From: Pilasporangium apinafurcum
Taxonomy: Eukaryota; Oomycota; Peronosporomycetes; Pythiales; Pythiaceae
Direction of reading: 5' to 3'
Assembly: GCA_001600495.1 (NCBI GenBank)
Contig: BCKE01000064.1
Location: 53,385-117,384, forward strand
Length of the DNA: 64,000 nt
Of the stretch, positions 54,985 to 64,000 are shown one piece after another; the first letter of the stretch is position 1; each line of letters opens with the position of its first letter. The notes under the pieces are model-generated. The model did no database searches. It saw nothing but the letters and a program-made list of their open reading frames with translations, and had not been told where the DNA came from. A program made the translations under genes and the position numbers.

Positions 54985-56104
54985 ATGGCATCACAGCAGC
55001 AACACGTCCCCAAAGCGGGAACTGCCACGGCCCTTGAAGATCCATCCACCATAATAAAGAGCGACGCTGGTGACCGTGATCTGGAGTTGTGTTTATTACA
55101 GTCCTTTGGCACGTACGCCAGTGAAAAGCTCGTAAGTTCGTATGTGTATATGAAAAACACGTCACGATTGGCGTGGTTTCTTGCCAATACGACCGAGAAA
55201 TTCGTGACGAGTTCTGGATTAGCGACACTCGTGGAGATCATTTTCCGACAATACCAGCGTATTGGTCATCCGTGGTTGCATTATGTCGATGAAGCCATGG
55301 GCAGACGCATTATTGACGTGTTTGTGAACATTCTCTTGTTGGCAAATGAGCATGAAGAGGGATGTGCAAATTCTGTGGATACATTGGAAGAAGGCAAGCA
55401 TCAGTCGAAGCCTTGGAAATTGACATATCAAGAACGGATTACGGCGCTGTTGCATGGAGAAATCCCACGTCTGGAAGCAATGCTCGAAGAAGCAAAACGC
55501 CGTGACCAAGCGACGCAAATGCCAACGCCACCACCGTCCATGGTGATGGATTTAAAGGATTTCGTGCCTGTAGATGAAATTCGCCGCTTAAAAGACGAAA
55601 ACAAAGTGCAAGTGCACGAAATGAACAAGCAGTTGAGCTTGCTACGCGAACAAATGAACGAAGTCGTGCGTGATCGCCAGCGGTTGGAACAAGACCTTAC
55701 AGATGTCCATAATTACCAAGAAAGCGAGCGTGGTCAACGATTCCGCGAAATGGAGGCAATATATGATCGTACTTATAACCTTTTATGTTCACTATATGTC
55801 AACTCATATACTGCCTTGGGTATTGTAGGAGGAATTGGCGCGTACGAAGTTAGAAGCAAACCAAAAAGCCCATGACTTGCGCCGGTTGGAGCTTGTTATT
55901 GAGGCGATGCGTCGCAAACGCAAGGGCAAAGGTAGTCGCTCTGGCCCAGGACGAAGTACCGCAGTAAGTGTGATATATCAAGACAAATGAATAAGTTTGA
56001 CGGATGGCATTCTAATCGTATATGTATTAACTAATTCGTTTGATTGATATTCATAGTCGGAAGATCCACCCTCGCCAAACAAGGACGACATGATGGATGA
56101 ATAG
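54985..56104 (+). CDS. coiled-coil protein of unknown function (three exons)
   Basis: The start ATG at 54985 opens MASQQQHVPKAGTATALEDP. Exon 1 codes for a helical domain (LELCLLQSFGTYASEKLVSS... RLAWFLANTTEKFV) followed by coiled coil. Exon 3 (56057-56104) ends SEDPPSPNKDDMMDE; its intron (55964-56056) is canonical. The first intron is uncertain. Taking 55756-55828 (GC-AG) keeps a perfect coiled-coil register (FREME|EELARTKLEANQKAHDL) and a good acceptor; a GT-AG alternative (55769-55853) also stays in frame but loses 12 residues and uses a poor acceptor. With the first model the protein is 317 residues. No known family is recognised; divergence from a flagellar dynein gene hints at a cytoskeletal job, nothing more. 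Confidence 0.65.
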
Positions 56105-56378
56105 TCGACTGAATTTTTGTTACGCTCTTTCATCTGCGAGACTTCTAATACAACAGGAAGTTTGGTGTTGCATGTCAGAACGTTGATCTATGATCAAATT
56201 CATTACACGTAGTCAATGAGAGTAAGAATACTAATTCCATTCATGGCAGTTACTTCATTGATTACCAAGGCACTGAAAAACTAGTGGAAAAAAACTCACC
56301 CTTGAGCGCCCTAGGTAAAAGCTGTAAACGCTACGAATATGCATGGACATGTCCAGAATAACTCTTCATTTAATCATG

Positions 56379-57293
56379 TCATCCGGTAATTTCCGCAGAG
56401 GAAATACGCTCTTGCTCGGCCTGGCTACTCTGTTGATGCTTCTTCTGTTGCGACTTCGCTCCGCAACTAGAACATTGGCAGTTTGAACAGCCGCACTTTT
56501 CCGATTTCTGCCCACAGCCCGTGCATTTAGACTTTTTGTCACCGCAGCTAGTACATTGACAGTTCGAACAGCTGCATTTATCGGATTTCTCTCCGCAGCT
56601 CGTACACTCGGACTTTTTGCCACCACAGCTGGTGCATTTGCAATCACCCTTGCAAGTACAGGTCTTGCACTCGCAGTTGTTGCAGTGGCAGGAGCATTTG
56701 CAATCCTTCGTCTCACAGTGGCAAGTGCATCCACAATTCTTACCGCTGAGCTTCTCGGCGCTGCAACGCTTTAAATGTGCCATTTCGATCGCCGACTGCG
56801 CCAGTTCAATACCGTGGTTGCATTTCTTGTTGCTCGTACCACACGTACCCGTAGAGGTAGCACATGACTTGGCTTGACCCTCGTCCGTGCAAGTAAGCAG
56901 CCCATACACCACGGGAGTCTCCGTCTTGACGTTGAGCTTCATCAACCCCATCGTCACGGCTTCACTCACGAACTCGTATGCCATAGTCGCGCCTTTGATC
57001 ATGCAGCCAAGGGCAATCACAGCATCAATCTGGTCTTTCTTAACTTGAATCACGCGGCCAGCGGCGAATGGGAGCTCAAACGCGCCTGGGACTTCGATTT
57101 GCGTGATATCTTCACGACTCACGCCACGGTCAAGCAATTCCTTCTTCGTGGATTCAACCAGCGGATGTAGAACCGATTCAGCATACCAACGCGTCGACAC
57201 GATGGCAATCTTCATCCCACGGCCATCCTTGTGGCTGAATGTGCATTTCTTGCATGGACCGTGGCCTCCCACTTGTTCCTCAACAATGTTCAT
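56379..57293 (-). CDS. lumazine-synthase-fold protein with metallothionein-like Cys-rich tail (copy A)
   Basis: 304 residues, single exon, ATG at 57293. An N-terminal CxxC (Cys14, Cys17) precedes a complete lumazine synthase (RibH/Rib4) domain at ~27-175: IAIVSTRWY, VPGAFELPFAAG, ALGCMIKGATMAYEF and the C-terminal helix AQSAIEMAHL. Family enzymes join the ribityl-pyrimidine to dihydroxybutanone phosphate and have a conserved His in TMHFEY/TTHYDY; here that site is Ala105. The usual phosphate-binding Arg appears replaced by Cys144. From Cys177 on, a tail of ~105 residues holds 30 Cys as CxC and CxxC motifs plus Lys/Ser/Gly, as in metallothioneins, with no aromatic residues. The tail includes a 27-residue tandem duplication. 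It probably oligomerises through the lumazine-synthase fold and binds metal through the tail (inference). Catalysis is doubtful. Confidence 0.85.
   Translation of the reverse strand: MNIVEEQVGGHGPCKKCTFSHKDGRGMKIAIVSTRWYAESVLHPLVESTKKELLDRGVSREDITQIEVPGAFELPFAAGRVIQVKKDQIDAVIALGCMIKGATMAYEFVSEAVTMGLMKLNVKTETPVVYGLLTCTDEGQAKSCATSTGTCGTSNKKCNHGIELAQSAIEMAHLKRCSAEKLSGKNCGCTCHCETKDCKCSCHCNNCECKTCTCKGDCKCTSCGGKKSECTSCGEKSDKCSCSNCQCTSCGDKKSKCTGCGQKSEKCGCSNCQCSSCGAKSQQKKHQQSSQAEQERISSAEITG
56475..56636 (-). repeat. 81-bp tandem duplication in the Cys-rich tail of copy A
   Basis: Two units, 56636-56556 and 56555-56475, each coding 27 residues of the form CTSCGxKKS..CTxCGxKS followed by a CxCSNCQ block; a third partial unit starts at 56474 (CSSCGAK). 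The two units differ at about five residues. Confidence 0.85.
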
Positions 57294-57743
57294 TTTGTCT
57301 GCGCGCCCAACTACTGTTGCTCAAGTTGTCAGTTTGATAAATGAGATGGTTTTAGTTTGGAGTACGCAAAAAACGGAATGCGACTAACCGTCACATTAGT
57401 TGAAGAACCCGTTAAAGAAGGGAAGAAGAGCTAAGATGGGAATGAGAGACTAACTAACGGTCGCATGTGAGGATATGACAGTTGAAGCGACCGTGTCCAT
57501 ATCTGTGACATGTATGAGATAACCACGAGTAAATAGAATGTAGCATCAGCCACATTTTGTCATTTCCTGGAGAATTTGAGTTCGATATAACCAACAAAAT
57601 AAACCGACATGTCCTATTGCATTTCATTCTGTGTGATCCAGAAAACCCATATCTATTGCCTCAAAATCATGATCTTTAGTTTCACAAAATAAAAATGCAA
57701 CTTTTCGAAAACGCACACGGATTCTTCGTCACCTCTCCAGGAT
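57294..57743. other. spacer between copies A and B
   Basis: 450 bp between two same-strand genes, AT-rich toward the left gene. Expected to hold the promoter of copy A and the 3' UTR of copy B. Confidence 0.4.
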
Positions 57744-58490
57744 TCACTTGTTGCTAGTTTCTTTGCATTCACACGATTCGCAGTGATACTCGTGTTTCCG
57801 GTGCGTCGGGATCATTGACGCTGGGACAGCGGTTGATGGCAGAATGTTGACAATCCTTTCGCCAATGTCAGACGCGAGGCTGTGCTGCTCTTGTTTCTCT
57901 TCACCACTTCCATCACCATGGCAACCACACACACAACTCGCCATCATCTCTATATGCATGTCCTGGTTGAACTGGCCTATTTGGATGGCTGTTTGTGCCC
58001 ATTTGACGCCATAACCGTGATGGCGCGTCTTGCCCTCAGTCAGTCCAGCACAAGCGCGAGCTTGTATGTCATCCAGACAGACCAGTACGCCATTAATCAC
58101 GGGTGTGTGGGTCATCGCTCCAATTTTCAAAATCGCTCGGGTTACAGCTTCAGCAATGAACTCAAATGACATAATCTTGCCCTTAACTAGACAACCGATG
58201 CACACAACCGCGTCCAACTTCTCGTGCACAGCAGCTGCTCGAATTAACCGCTTTGTGGCATACGGAAGTTCAAATGGCAGAGAGACTTGCAGTTCGTGGA
58301 CATGGTCACGCTTGACGCCCTTAAGCAATAGTTCACCTCGACATGCGTCGACCAACGCATGCACAATGTCGGAACTTTGACTAGTGTAGACGATACCGAC
58401 ATGTAACCTAGAACCATCAAGCTTAGATGAAAAATGCATGCCTGGGGGCTCTAGAAACGCAGGATGGGTGACCTCTTTGCGACTCGCCAT
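57744..58490 (-). CDS. lumazine-synthase-fold protein with reduced Cys clusters (copy B)
   Basis: 248 residues from the ATG at 58490. The lumazine synthase domain spans ~28-178: LHVGIVYTSQS, LQVSLPFELPYA, VVCIGCLVKGKIMSFEF, INGVLVCLDDIQARACAGL and GVKWAQTAIQI. The active-site His is Ser108 and the Arg position is Cys147. The substrate-stacking Arg-Trp pair of fungal enzymes is also lost (SQSS instead of ARW). The tail has only small clusters, CVCGC at 186-190 and CESCEC near the end, so metal capacity is much lower than in copy A. It is closest to copy B' (61407-62234) by the shared LPFELPYA, MSFE and CAGLT blocks. Probably not a functional riboflavin enzyme; it may co-assemble with the other copies. 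Confidence 0.82.
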   Translation of the reverse strand: MASRKEVTHPAFLEPPGMHFSSKLDGSRLHVGIVYTSQSSDIVHALVDACRGELLLKGVKRDHVHELQVSLPFELPYATKRLIRAAAVHEKLDAVVCIGCLVKGKIMSFEFIAEAVTRAILKIGAMTHTPVINGVLVCLDDIQARACAGLTEGKTRHHGYGVKWAQTAIQIGQFNQDMHIEMMASCVCGCHGDGSGEEKQEQHSLASDIGERIVNILPSTAVPASMIPTHRKHEYHCESCECKETSNK

Positions 58491-58970
58491 TTTGGCTGGA
58501 TAATAATTTCGTTGTTGGGTTTCGTTTGAGCCGCAGATAGCGAAATGAGTATTGGGCAAGCTTGCGAAAGTAAATATCTGTAGCAGTCACAAGATAAATA
58601 ATACCAAGGCACCTTTCTCATCCTGAGAGTGATGAGGCCGTTGGCATGCGTTAACATGTTGGGCAAGCAAGTGAAAATGCTGTCGCTAACGGTTGAAGCT
58701 GTAAAGTGCATCATCTCACGAGCCCTGTCAACTCGAACTCGTCTCTGTCTGATCCATTGTCGCGATCGAAAAGTGTGCTCAGACAGACCTACCAGATCTT
58801 GTATTGTTTTCATTGAAGCTTCGTACAGCAGAGAAAAACAAATGCAGAATACATTTTTAAGGTCTGAGACCGGGATTGAGATTTGACTCACAGCTCCTCC
58901 TGCTCATGCTATATTAGCAAAACAGCAAAGCTCAGAACGAATACTAATGGGCTTAAAATGCTAATTCTTC

Positions 58971-59850
58971 TCAATCAGTCGCCAGGAACTTGACACCGTC
59001 TTCTTCGCACGTTTCCCCAGCAATAATCGCTGCCTACAGACAAGAAAACAACAATAGGAGAGAAAAATGTCAATCATCTCTATCAGTCATCATATATCGC
59101 TTGATCTTCGGTCACTTGCTTTTCCTTCGTCTTCTAGCACTTGCAACGCCTCACGCAGCAACCACGGCTCCATGCCATGAATATCTACAGCATTCATCAT
59201 CGAGAGACACTCAGTTCAGTCACTGTCAACAACAATGTAAACATCACTGCATACTTACTAGAGCCCAGGGTTTCTTCTCCTGCATATAGTTCATAAACCG
59301 TGAAAACATTCCCCAGCATTCCATGCTCCTTCGCCTGTAATAGTTCACACCTTCCTGTCAGTACACTCACCCATTAGAGTACGACAAATCACTCTTCACA
59401 TACGAAATCGTAGATCTCAACGGCCCACTCGGCAGGTTTTTTCCACATAATACGACATCGCATGTGCGTCTCATCCTCCCAGCTACCATTACCGCAACGG
59501 ATGAGATATTCGACAACAGCCAGCCGTCCTTCATGAGCCATTTTACGCGAGATTTTCACGTTTTCAAACAGCGATGACGTGAATGGCTGGAAGATTGGCT
59601 GGGCATGTGTGCGATGGTATTCTAAAATGAGCTGCTTCCAGAGCACAAGCTGCTTCTCACGTGTGGCACGCACCGGTTGCAATCTAGTAGCACGATGAGT
59701 AGATCAGGTCTTTCATCATGTTTCATGCCAAGTTTACGTAGCTGTCCAATAAAAAACGCTGGAAGATGGCGGTATGGGCTCAGGAACGTACGTAAAGAAT
59801 GGAGGGAAGTCGTAGTACTCTGGGTAGGCGAATTTGTCCACCGCCGCCAT
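58971..59850 (-). CDS. VPS25: ESCRT-II subunit VPS25
   Basis: Five exons join in frame to 180 residues (human VPS25 has 176): 59850-59792, 59683-59404, 59334-59259, 59184-59120, 59033-58971. The N-terminal YYDFPPFFTLQP contains the PPFF/PPxY-type motif that contacts VPS22/VPS36, then RATREKQLVLWKQLI, SLFENVKISRK, IMWKKPAEWAVEIYDF, VFTVYELYAGEE and IHGMEPWLLREALQVLEDEG, ending DGVKFLATD. These are the two winged-helix domains. Introns 1-3 are GT-AG. Intron 4 (59119-59034) begins GCAAGT and ends CTGTAG, a GC-AG intron supported by the exact match of the joined residues to the family C-terminus. Role: endosomal sorting of ubiquitinated cargo, bridging to ESCRT-III. It sits inside the lumazine-synthase cluster, with no functional link known. 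Confidence 0.92.
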
Positions 59851-61406
59851 CGCACAAGAGTTGAGCAGGTGGATGTTTCTTTGTCAATGTGCTTCTTCGT
59901 ATTCACTCTCTATCATGCTATAACCTCTTGGTGCTAGAACTGCTAATTAGCACACAATAGAATGGATATGAAGAATTTTGTTAATTTAGCATATTGGGTT
60001 GAAATAACATCCAACCACAATAGGATGAAATAGTGTGGCTGTATCCACCAACATTTGGAAGCTGAGCGACCAATCTCAGAGTGTTACTGTTGCTCATTTC
60101 GTCACCATTTTCTTGTGTGTGTTGCTCCTCATCCTAGAGAACACGCATTGACAATCTTTTCAAGCATGTGCTAAACAAAAAGAAGAGTGGTATTGATTTA
60201 TTGTCACCGACGACCGTGACTGAGTCAGTGGTGATGTTATTGTACAATGTCAAAGTACCATAGAAAAGCATTCATATTGGAATAGCTGGGGCTGATTGAT
60301 ATAATTGTTTTCGATATCATTTACACACGTTCGACGCGAGTTATTCATCCTCGCGTTTCAGCGCTTCCTGTCATTATGAATATCGACGATTGTAACGTGT
60401 GCGCAAGCAAAGGATGTCGTTTCTTGTTAGTGCTATCACTACATCTCACGAAATTTTTAAAGAGGCTAGCAACATCGCACATGCCTACCTATCAGTATGC
60501 GGGCATTTCAAGGAGCGTCCCAGCCACGTTGACGAAGAACAAGTACAGCAAGATGAAAGAAGACCTCTGCTCGATTTTTGAGATGTTCCCATGAACCGGA
60601 TGTGCTCAATCTGCAGAACCGATCATCATCGTCATAGAAACTACCCCTCGAACTTGAAATGCTTATGGCGAGGTTGAGGACGATCCCGATTCTTGCACGT
60701 GTGATCGCTACCTCTTATTCATGGTGGTGATATTTCATCAGAGACTGGATCTAACCAGCAAGTCCAACAAAGGAGTCATTAAGGAATGGTAGCAGCTTCA
60801 AGACGATGTCGAGAAGCTGGTTGCCAAGCTGTGAAAGGAGGTGGCGGACAGGATCGTTTTGCTCATCTCCGACCAAGCGGCACAGCCATTGGTGATGCTG
60901 GCGTACGAAGCCACATTCATGAAGATATGCTCTCGACAGAACATCAAGAGTTCATCACATTCATCTTTGACAGAGTTGTCGTTGGACGTAAAAGTGGCCT
61001 TCCAGATAGCTATACACAGCTTGGCGAAGAACAACTTCTCGCCTAGCAAATGCTGTTGGTGAGTATGGGACGGTTGGGAAGGGTGTTTATGTATTTAGCA
61101 TTCATTGCTCATTGTATTTCCGTGCATGCATAGTAACCAGGAAAGATACCGTCATAAGAATATACGACGCACACACTTGGCCCCGTTAGCATGTCTTGTC
61201 TCATTCTCTTGTGTAGTAAGCACAGAAGCCACCCCAATCTATGCGCATATGGAACTCCAACGGCGAGAACACACAGACTGGGACAAGGATATGCCATTTT
61301 TTGCCCAACACGCTGATGCTGCGTGGGGTCATTTCGTAATTTGCAGAGGCACACAAACGTCACAAGGCCAAGATCAAGCATACATAAGCAAATTTAAGCA
61401 ACGGAA
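59851..61406. other. 1.5-kb region between VPS25 and copy B'
   Basis: Apart from the possible decayed coding sequence at 60376-61046, listed separately, nothing is recognised. Contains the promoters of VPS25 and copy B'. Confidence 0.4.
60376..61046 (+). pseudogene. possible decayed coding sequence, family unknown
   Basis: Short plus-strand frames broken by stops give helical-looking stretches such as HEIFKEASNIAHAYLSVC and LQDDVEKLVAKL, then a stop and KEVADRIVLLISDQAAQP. A CxxC...H...C group (CSICRTDHHRHRNYPSNLKC) near 60600 looks like a zinc knuckle. No family could be named and frames change several times. It may be an old gene or transposon fragment, or chance. Confidence 0.25.
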
Positions 61407-62234
61407 ATGGCAACTCTCGCGCCTGCAGAAAAGACTGTGCTAGTAGAGCCGCCAGGAGTAGTGGCCTCGTCGAAAACTGATGGAGCAGGGCTGCACGTAG
61501 GTTTGGTGTTCACACGGCAATGCGCCGAGATCGTCGATGCGCTAATGAGCTCGTGTCGAGCCGAGCTACTGCTTAAGGGTGTTGCACGCTCACATCTCCA
61601 TGAGCTACAGGTATCGCTGCCATTTGAATTGCCGTACGCGGTCAAGCGCCTAATTCAGACAGCTCCTCCGAATGAAAAACTGGACGCGGTAGTTTGTATT
61701 GGCTGCCTGGTGAAGGGCAAAACGATGTCGTTCGAGCAGATTGGGGAAGCTGTGACGCGTGGAGTCATGAAGGTCGGCATGATGACTAAAACACCCGTGA
61801 TTAATGGCGTGTTGACCTGCGAGAACGAAGCCCAAGCCAAGGAATGTGCGGGTTTAACCAAAAGCAAGGTGCTCTCGCACGGTTTTGGCGTGGAATGGGC
61901 GCAGTCAGTAATTACAATGGGCAAATTCAACCGCAAGGCGCAAGAGAAATTAGCGGCAAATTGCAAATGCCACTGTCATTGCGTGGCGGATTGTGCGTGT
62001 AGTTGTGGCTGCACAAAATGCCAGGATTCGGCGGAAGGCTGTAACTGTAAGGACTGCATTTGTTCCAAGTGTAAGAAGCAAACGACGACTGGTTTGAGTG
62101 GAAAGGAGAAGCAGGAGACTGGCGAGCAGCAACAGGGACAACAGCAGCACCAGGGCGAGGAGAAGCAGAGCTTTGCGGCGAGTGTAAAGGAAAAGATTGT
62201 TGGGATGGTTACCACCAAACAACAGCAAGAATAG
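61407..62234 (+). CDS. lumazine-synthase-fold protein with Cys-rich tail (copy B')
   Basis: 275 residues from the ATG at 61407, single exon. Lumazine synthase domain ~28-178 with LHVGLVFTRQC, LQVSLPFELPYAVKRLI, VVCIGCLVKGKTMSFEQIGE, INGVLTCENEAQAKECAGL and GVEWAQSVITMG. The His position is Ser108 and the Arg position Cys147, as in copy B. Residues 186-222 contain 14 Cys, mostly CxC with two His (CKCHCHC... CNCKDCICSKC), a metallothionein-like cluster. This is followed by a Gln/Glu/Lys-rich linker (EQQQGQQQHQGEEKQ) and a short amphipathic C-terminus (SFAASVKEKIVGMVTTK) that also has a counterpart in copy B. Likely role as for copy A: an oligomeric carrier of metal-binding tails (inference). 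It diverges from VPS25. Confidence 0.85.
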   Translation: MATLAPAEKTVLVEPPGVVASSKTDGAGLHVGLVFTRQCAEIVDALMSSCRAELLLKGVARSHLHELQVSLPFELPYAVKRLIQTAPPNEKLDAVVCIGCLVKGKTMSFEQIGEAVTRGVMKVGMMTKTPVINGVLTCENEAQAKECAGLTKSKVLSHGFGVEWAQSVITMGKFNRKAQEKLAANCKCHCHCVADCACSCGCTKCQDSAEGCNCKDCICSKCKKQTTTGLSGKEKQETGEQQQGQQQHQGEEKQSFAASVKEKIVGMVTTKQQQE

Positions 62235-62790
62235 TAACCATGCAAAGGGATGTAATGCGAGAAATGTGGTTGCAAGTCAGGACATCGTCGGATCAAGAGT
62301 GGAGCTAACGATGATGCCGGACAGACAAAGATGGTGATTAGTATAACCTGCATTTTTACCTTAGTAAGGAGGCAAGTGAGCAATGTATGTTGTCGTGTGA
62401 TTGTACGGGTTTGCTAACGAGAAAGGATGGACTACAAAGCGTCGTTGGCAAACATTGTGGATGTTGACTTTAGTTCTGATTATGTCTGATAGCTTTAAGT
62501 AGTACTACCTGATTTGACTTGTAAAGACGTAATCGATCATAAAAATGCCCCACTTCCACCATTGCGGTTTTTTTCATGTTCGATCCAACCATTATTCTGT
62601 AGCTCCTCTCTTTCACGATGGAGAGAAGAGAAGGAGATGAAGTTCCATCACTCACTTCCACTTGACAGTTGGGTAAGGCTACTTTTCTCCCCTTTAACAC
62701 CGCTAACTCGCTCAGATTCAACATCAAACCTCATTTAACAACATCTGTCGATCTACTTAGTCACCAAAGGGCAACAACTAAACCCGTGCT
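62235..62790. other. spacer upstream of copy A'
   Basis: No gene. Contains the place where the first exon or start of copy A' should lie, but no in-frame ATG with similarity to copy A was found. Confidence 0.35.
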
Positions 62791-62799
62791 CGCTGTTGA

Positions 62800-63488
62800 T
62801 TCCGGCACATCCACTCCGACCTGCAAAGCCCGATATATCATTGGGCACGGTCTGAACATCGCCATTGTCTACGCGCGTTGGTATGAGCAAGACATTCTTC
62901 ACCCGCTGGTCGTTAACTGCAAACGAGAGCTGCTCGCGAAAGGCGTGTTGGCAGGTTATATCCTCGAAGTAGAAGTCGCTGGCGCCTACGAGTTGGTGTT
63001 TGCCGCAGAATATGTTATCGCCACCAAACGAGACCAAGTGGATGCGGTTATTTGCATTGGTTACATGATCAAAGGCAAAACGATGGCATACGAGTTTATC
63101 TGTGAGGCAGTGACCATGGGGCTCATGAAACTTAACGTTCAGCAAGACACGTCCTGTCGTGAACGGTTTATTGACGTGTGTAAGTGAATGACAAACTAAA
63201 GTCTATGTAGAAGCCAAGCACAGTTGCGATGCCAGCACGCAGAAATGCAATCACGACGTCGAGCTAGCACAGTCGGCAATCGAATTGGCGAATTTGAAGC
63301 GCTGTACTGCTATCAAAATCCCCCGATTCCATCAATGCACATGTGTCTGTCATTGTGACACGGCTGACTGTAAGTGTTCACGCCATCGTGGCAAGTGTGG
63401 TTGTCGCATTTGTGCCTGCAAAGGTAAATGCCAGTGTGGGTGCTGTGAGGAGAAGCAGTGGTGTCAAAAAGTGCGGTGTATGGTCTGA
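62800..63488 (+). pseudogene. lumazine-synthase/Cys-tail pseudogene (copy A')
   Basis: The sequence follows copy A: NIAIVYARWYEQ, VEVAGAYELVFAAE, VICIGYMIKGKTMAYEF (Ala at the His position, as in copy A) and EAVTMGLMKLNV. Near 63147 a 1-nt change shifts the frame; beyond it PVVNGLLTC continues in the new frame, then an in-frame TGA (63187-63189) stands where copy A has Gly139. After that KCNHDVELAQSAIELANLKR and a 16-Cys tail (CTCVCHCDTADCKC..., ending at a TGA at 63486-63488) continue to the expected end. No ATG is present upstream in the first frame. Tail and domain are otherwise well preserved, so the decay is recent. Confidence is good that the reading frame is broken, unless sequencing errors are responsible. 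Confidence 0.78.
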
Positions 63489-64000
63489 CGGCAATGGTTC
63501 GTGGCTGTAACGATTGCGAACGTACGGGTTGTGAAGGGAAGAAGATGAAGAAGTAGGAGGAACAAAACAGGCGATGAAGGATGTGAGTTTGTGTTTTTGT
63601 GTGTTGAGGAACTGTTGCATTGACTGAGACTTATGAAAGGAAATAAATGCATGTTCTTTGTGTTCACTAGGAACAACGGATAGCATAAATAGTGCCAAGT
63701 GATTAGTGCGATACATTTTCGTTCCTTTCTCTCCAGTATCATGGGTCATGCTTGACTATCCACTTTGTATCTATGAAAAATACGAGGCTACTGTAACCAG
63801 ATATTCACAGAGAAGCTGTGGCAAGAAAAAATAGGAGATGCTATGTATATAGACTTTGTGTACGTCCACTTCATCGTAGAAAGCGTATATTAGACCATAA
63901 AGACGCAGCCATAGACATCTGGATGCACAAGCGCGCAATGAGATGGCTGGTCTAGACCTTCTTGAACGCCAGGGCAGTTGCCGATAATGGAACCAGCACA
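63489..64000. other. right-edge noncoding sequence
   Basis: 3' flank of copy A'. No feature recognised up to the window end. Confidence 0.4.

Noticed and set aside
56379-57293. Calling copy A a plain riboflavin-pathway lumazine synthase
   Set aside because: The active-site His and phosphate-site Arg are missing and a large Cys tail is attached, so the fold but not the function is supported.
63176-63212. A 31-nt GTAAGT...TAG segment that could be an intron rescuing copy A'
   Set aside because: It is far shorter than other introns here, and joining it either creates a TAA or enters the wrong frame; frameshift plus nonsense is simpler.

Overview
The window reads as nuclear DNA of an oomycete (stramenopile water mould). 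The evidence is a mix of eukaryotic genes with few, short introns (about 58-106 nt, GT-AG plus at least one GC-AG), an axonemal dynein heavy chain (so a lineage with flagellated zoospores), a class C GPCR with an extracellular binding-protein module, a PDZ-Tubby fusion and decayed Fanzor elements. The genus cannot be fixed from sequence alone. No tRNA, rRNA or CRISPR array was recognised.

Layout. 0-9 kb, minus strand: the 5' two thirds of a voltage/cyclic-nucleotide-type channel gene running off the left edge, a class C GPCR, a Fanzor (eukaryotic TnpB-like nuclease) pseudogene, and a SLC30A9/ZnT9-like mitochondrial cation transporter. 9-16 kb, plus strand: RINT1/Tip20 (ER tethering) and an IQ-motif protein. 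17-22 kb: two tandem SLC43-like MFS transporters that differ by one intron. 24-34 kb: a three-finger ZC2HC protein, splicing factor CWC22, an acylated ankyrin protein, a PDZ-Tubby protein and a chymotrypsin-fold protease homologue with Cys in place of the nucleophilic Ser. 34-38.6 kb: a convergent pair of secreted, probably GPI-anchored paralogues flanked by two more Fanzor remnants. 38.8-54 kb: a single-exon 15.2-kb gene for an outer-arm beta-type dynein heavy chain, divergent from a small coiled-coil gene.

56-63.5 kb is the most unusual part. Four lumazine-synthase-fold genes lie as A(-) B(-) [VPS25 (-)] B'(+) A'(+), which looks like an inverted duplication of a two-gene unit. The three intact copies and the broken one all lack the conserved catalytic His. 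They carry Cys-rich, metallothionein-like C-terminal tails (30 Cys in about 100 residues in the longest, partly built by an 81-bp tandem duplication). I infer a repurposed lumazine-synthase scaffold that may display metal-binding tails on an oligomer; this is the best candidate here for an undescribed system.

Intron positions, starts and frames were worked out by hand. Family names come from memory of conserved motifs, without database searches.
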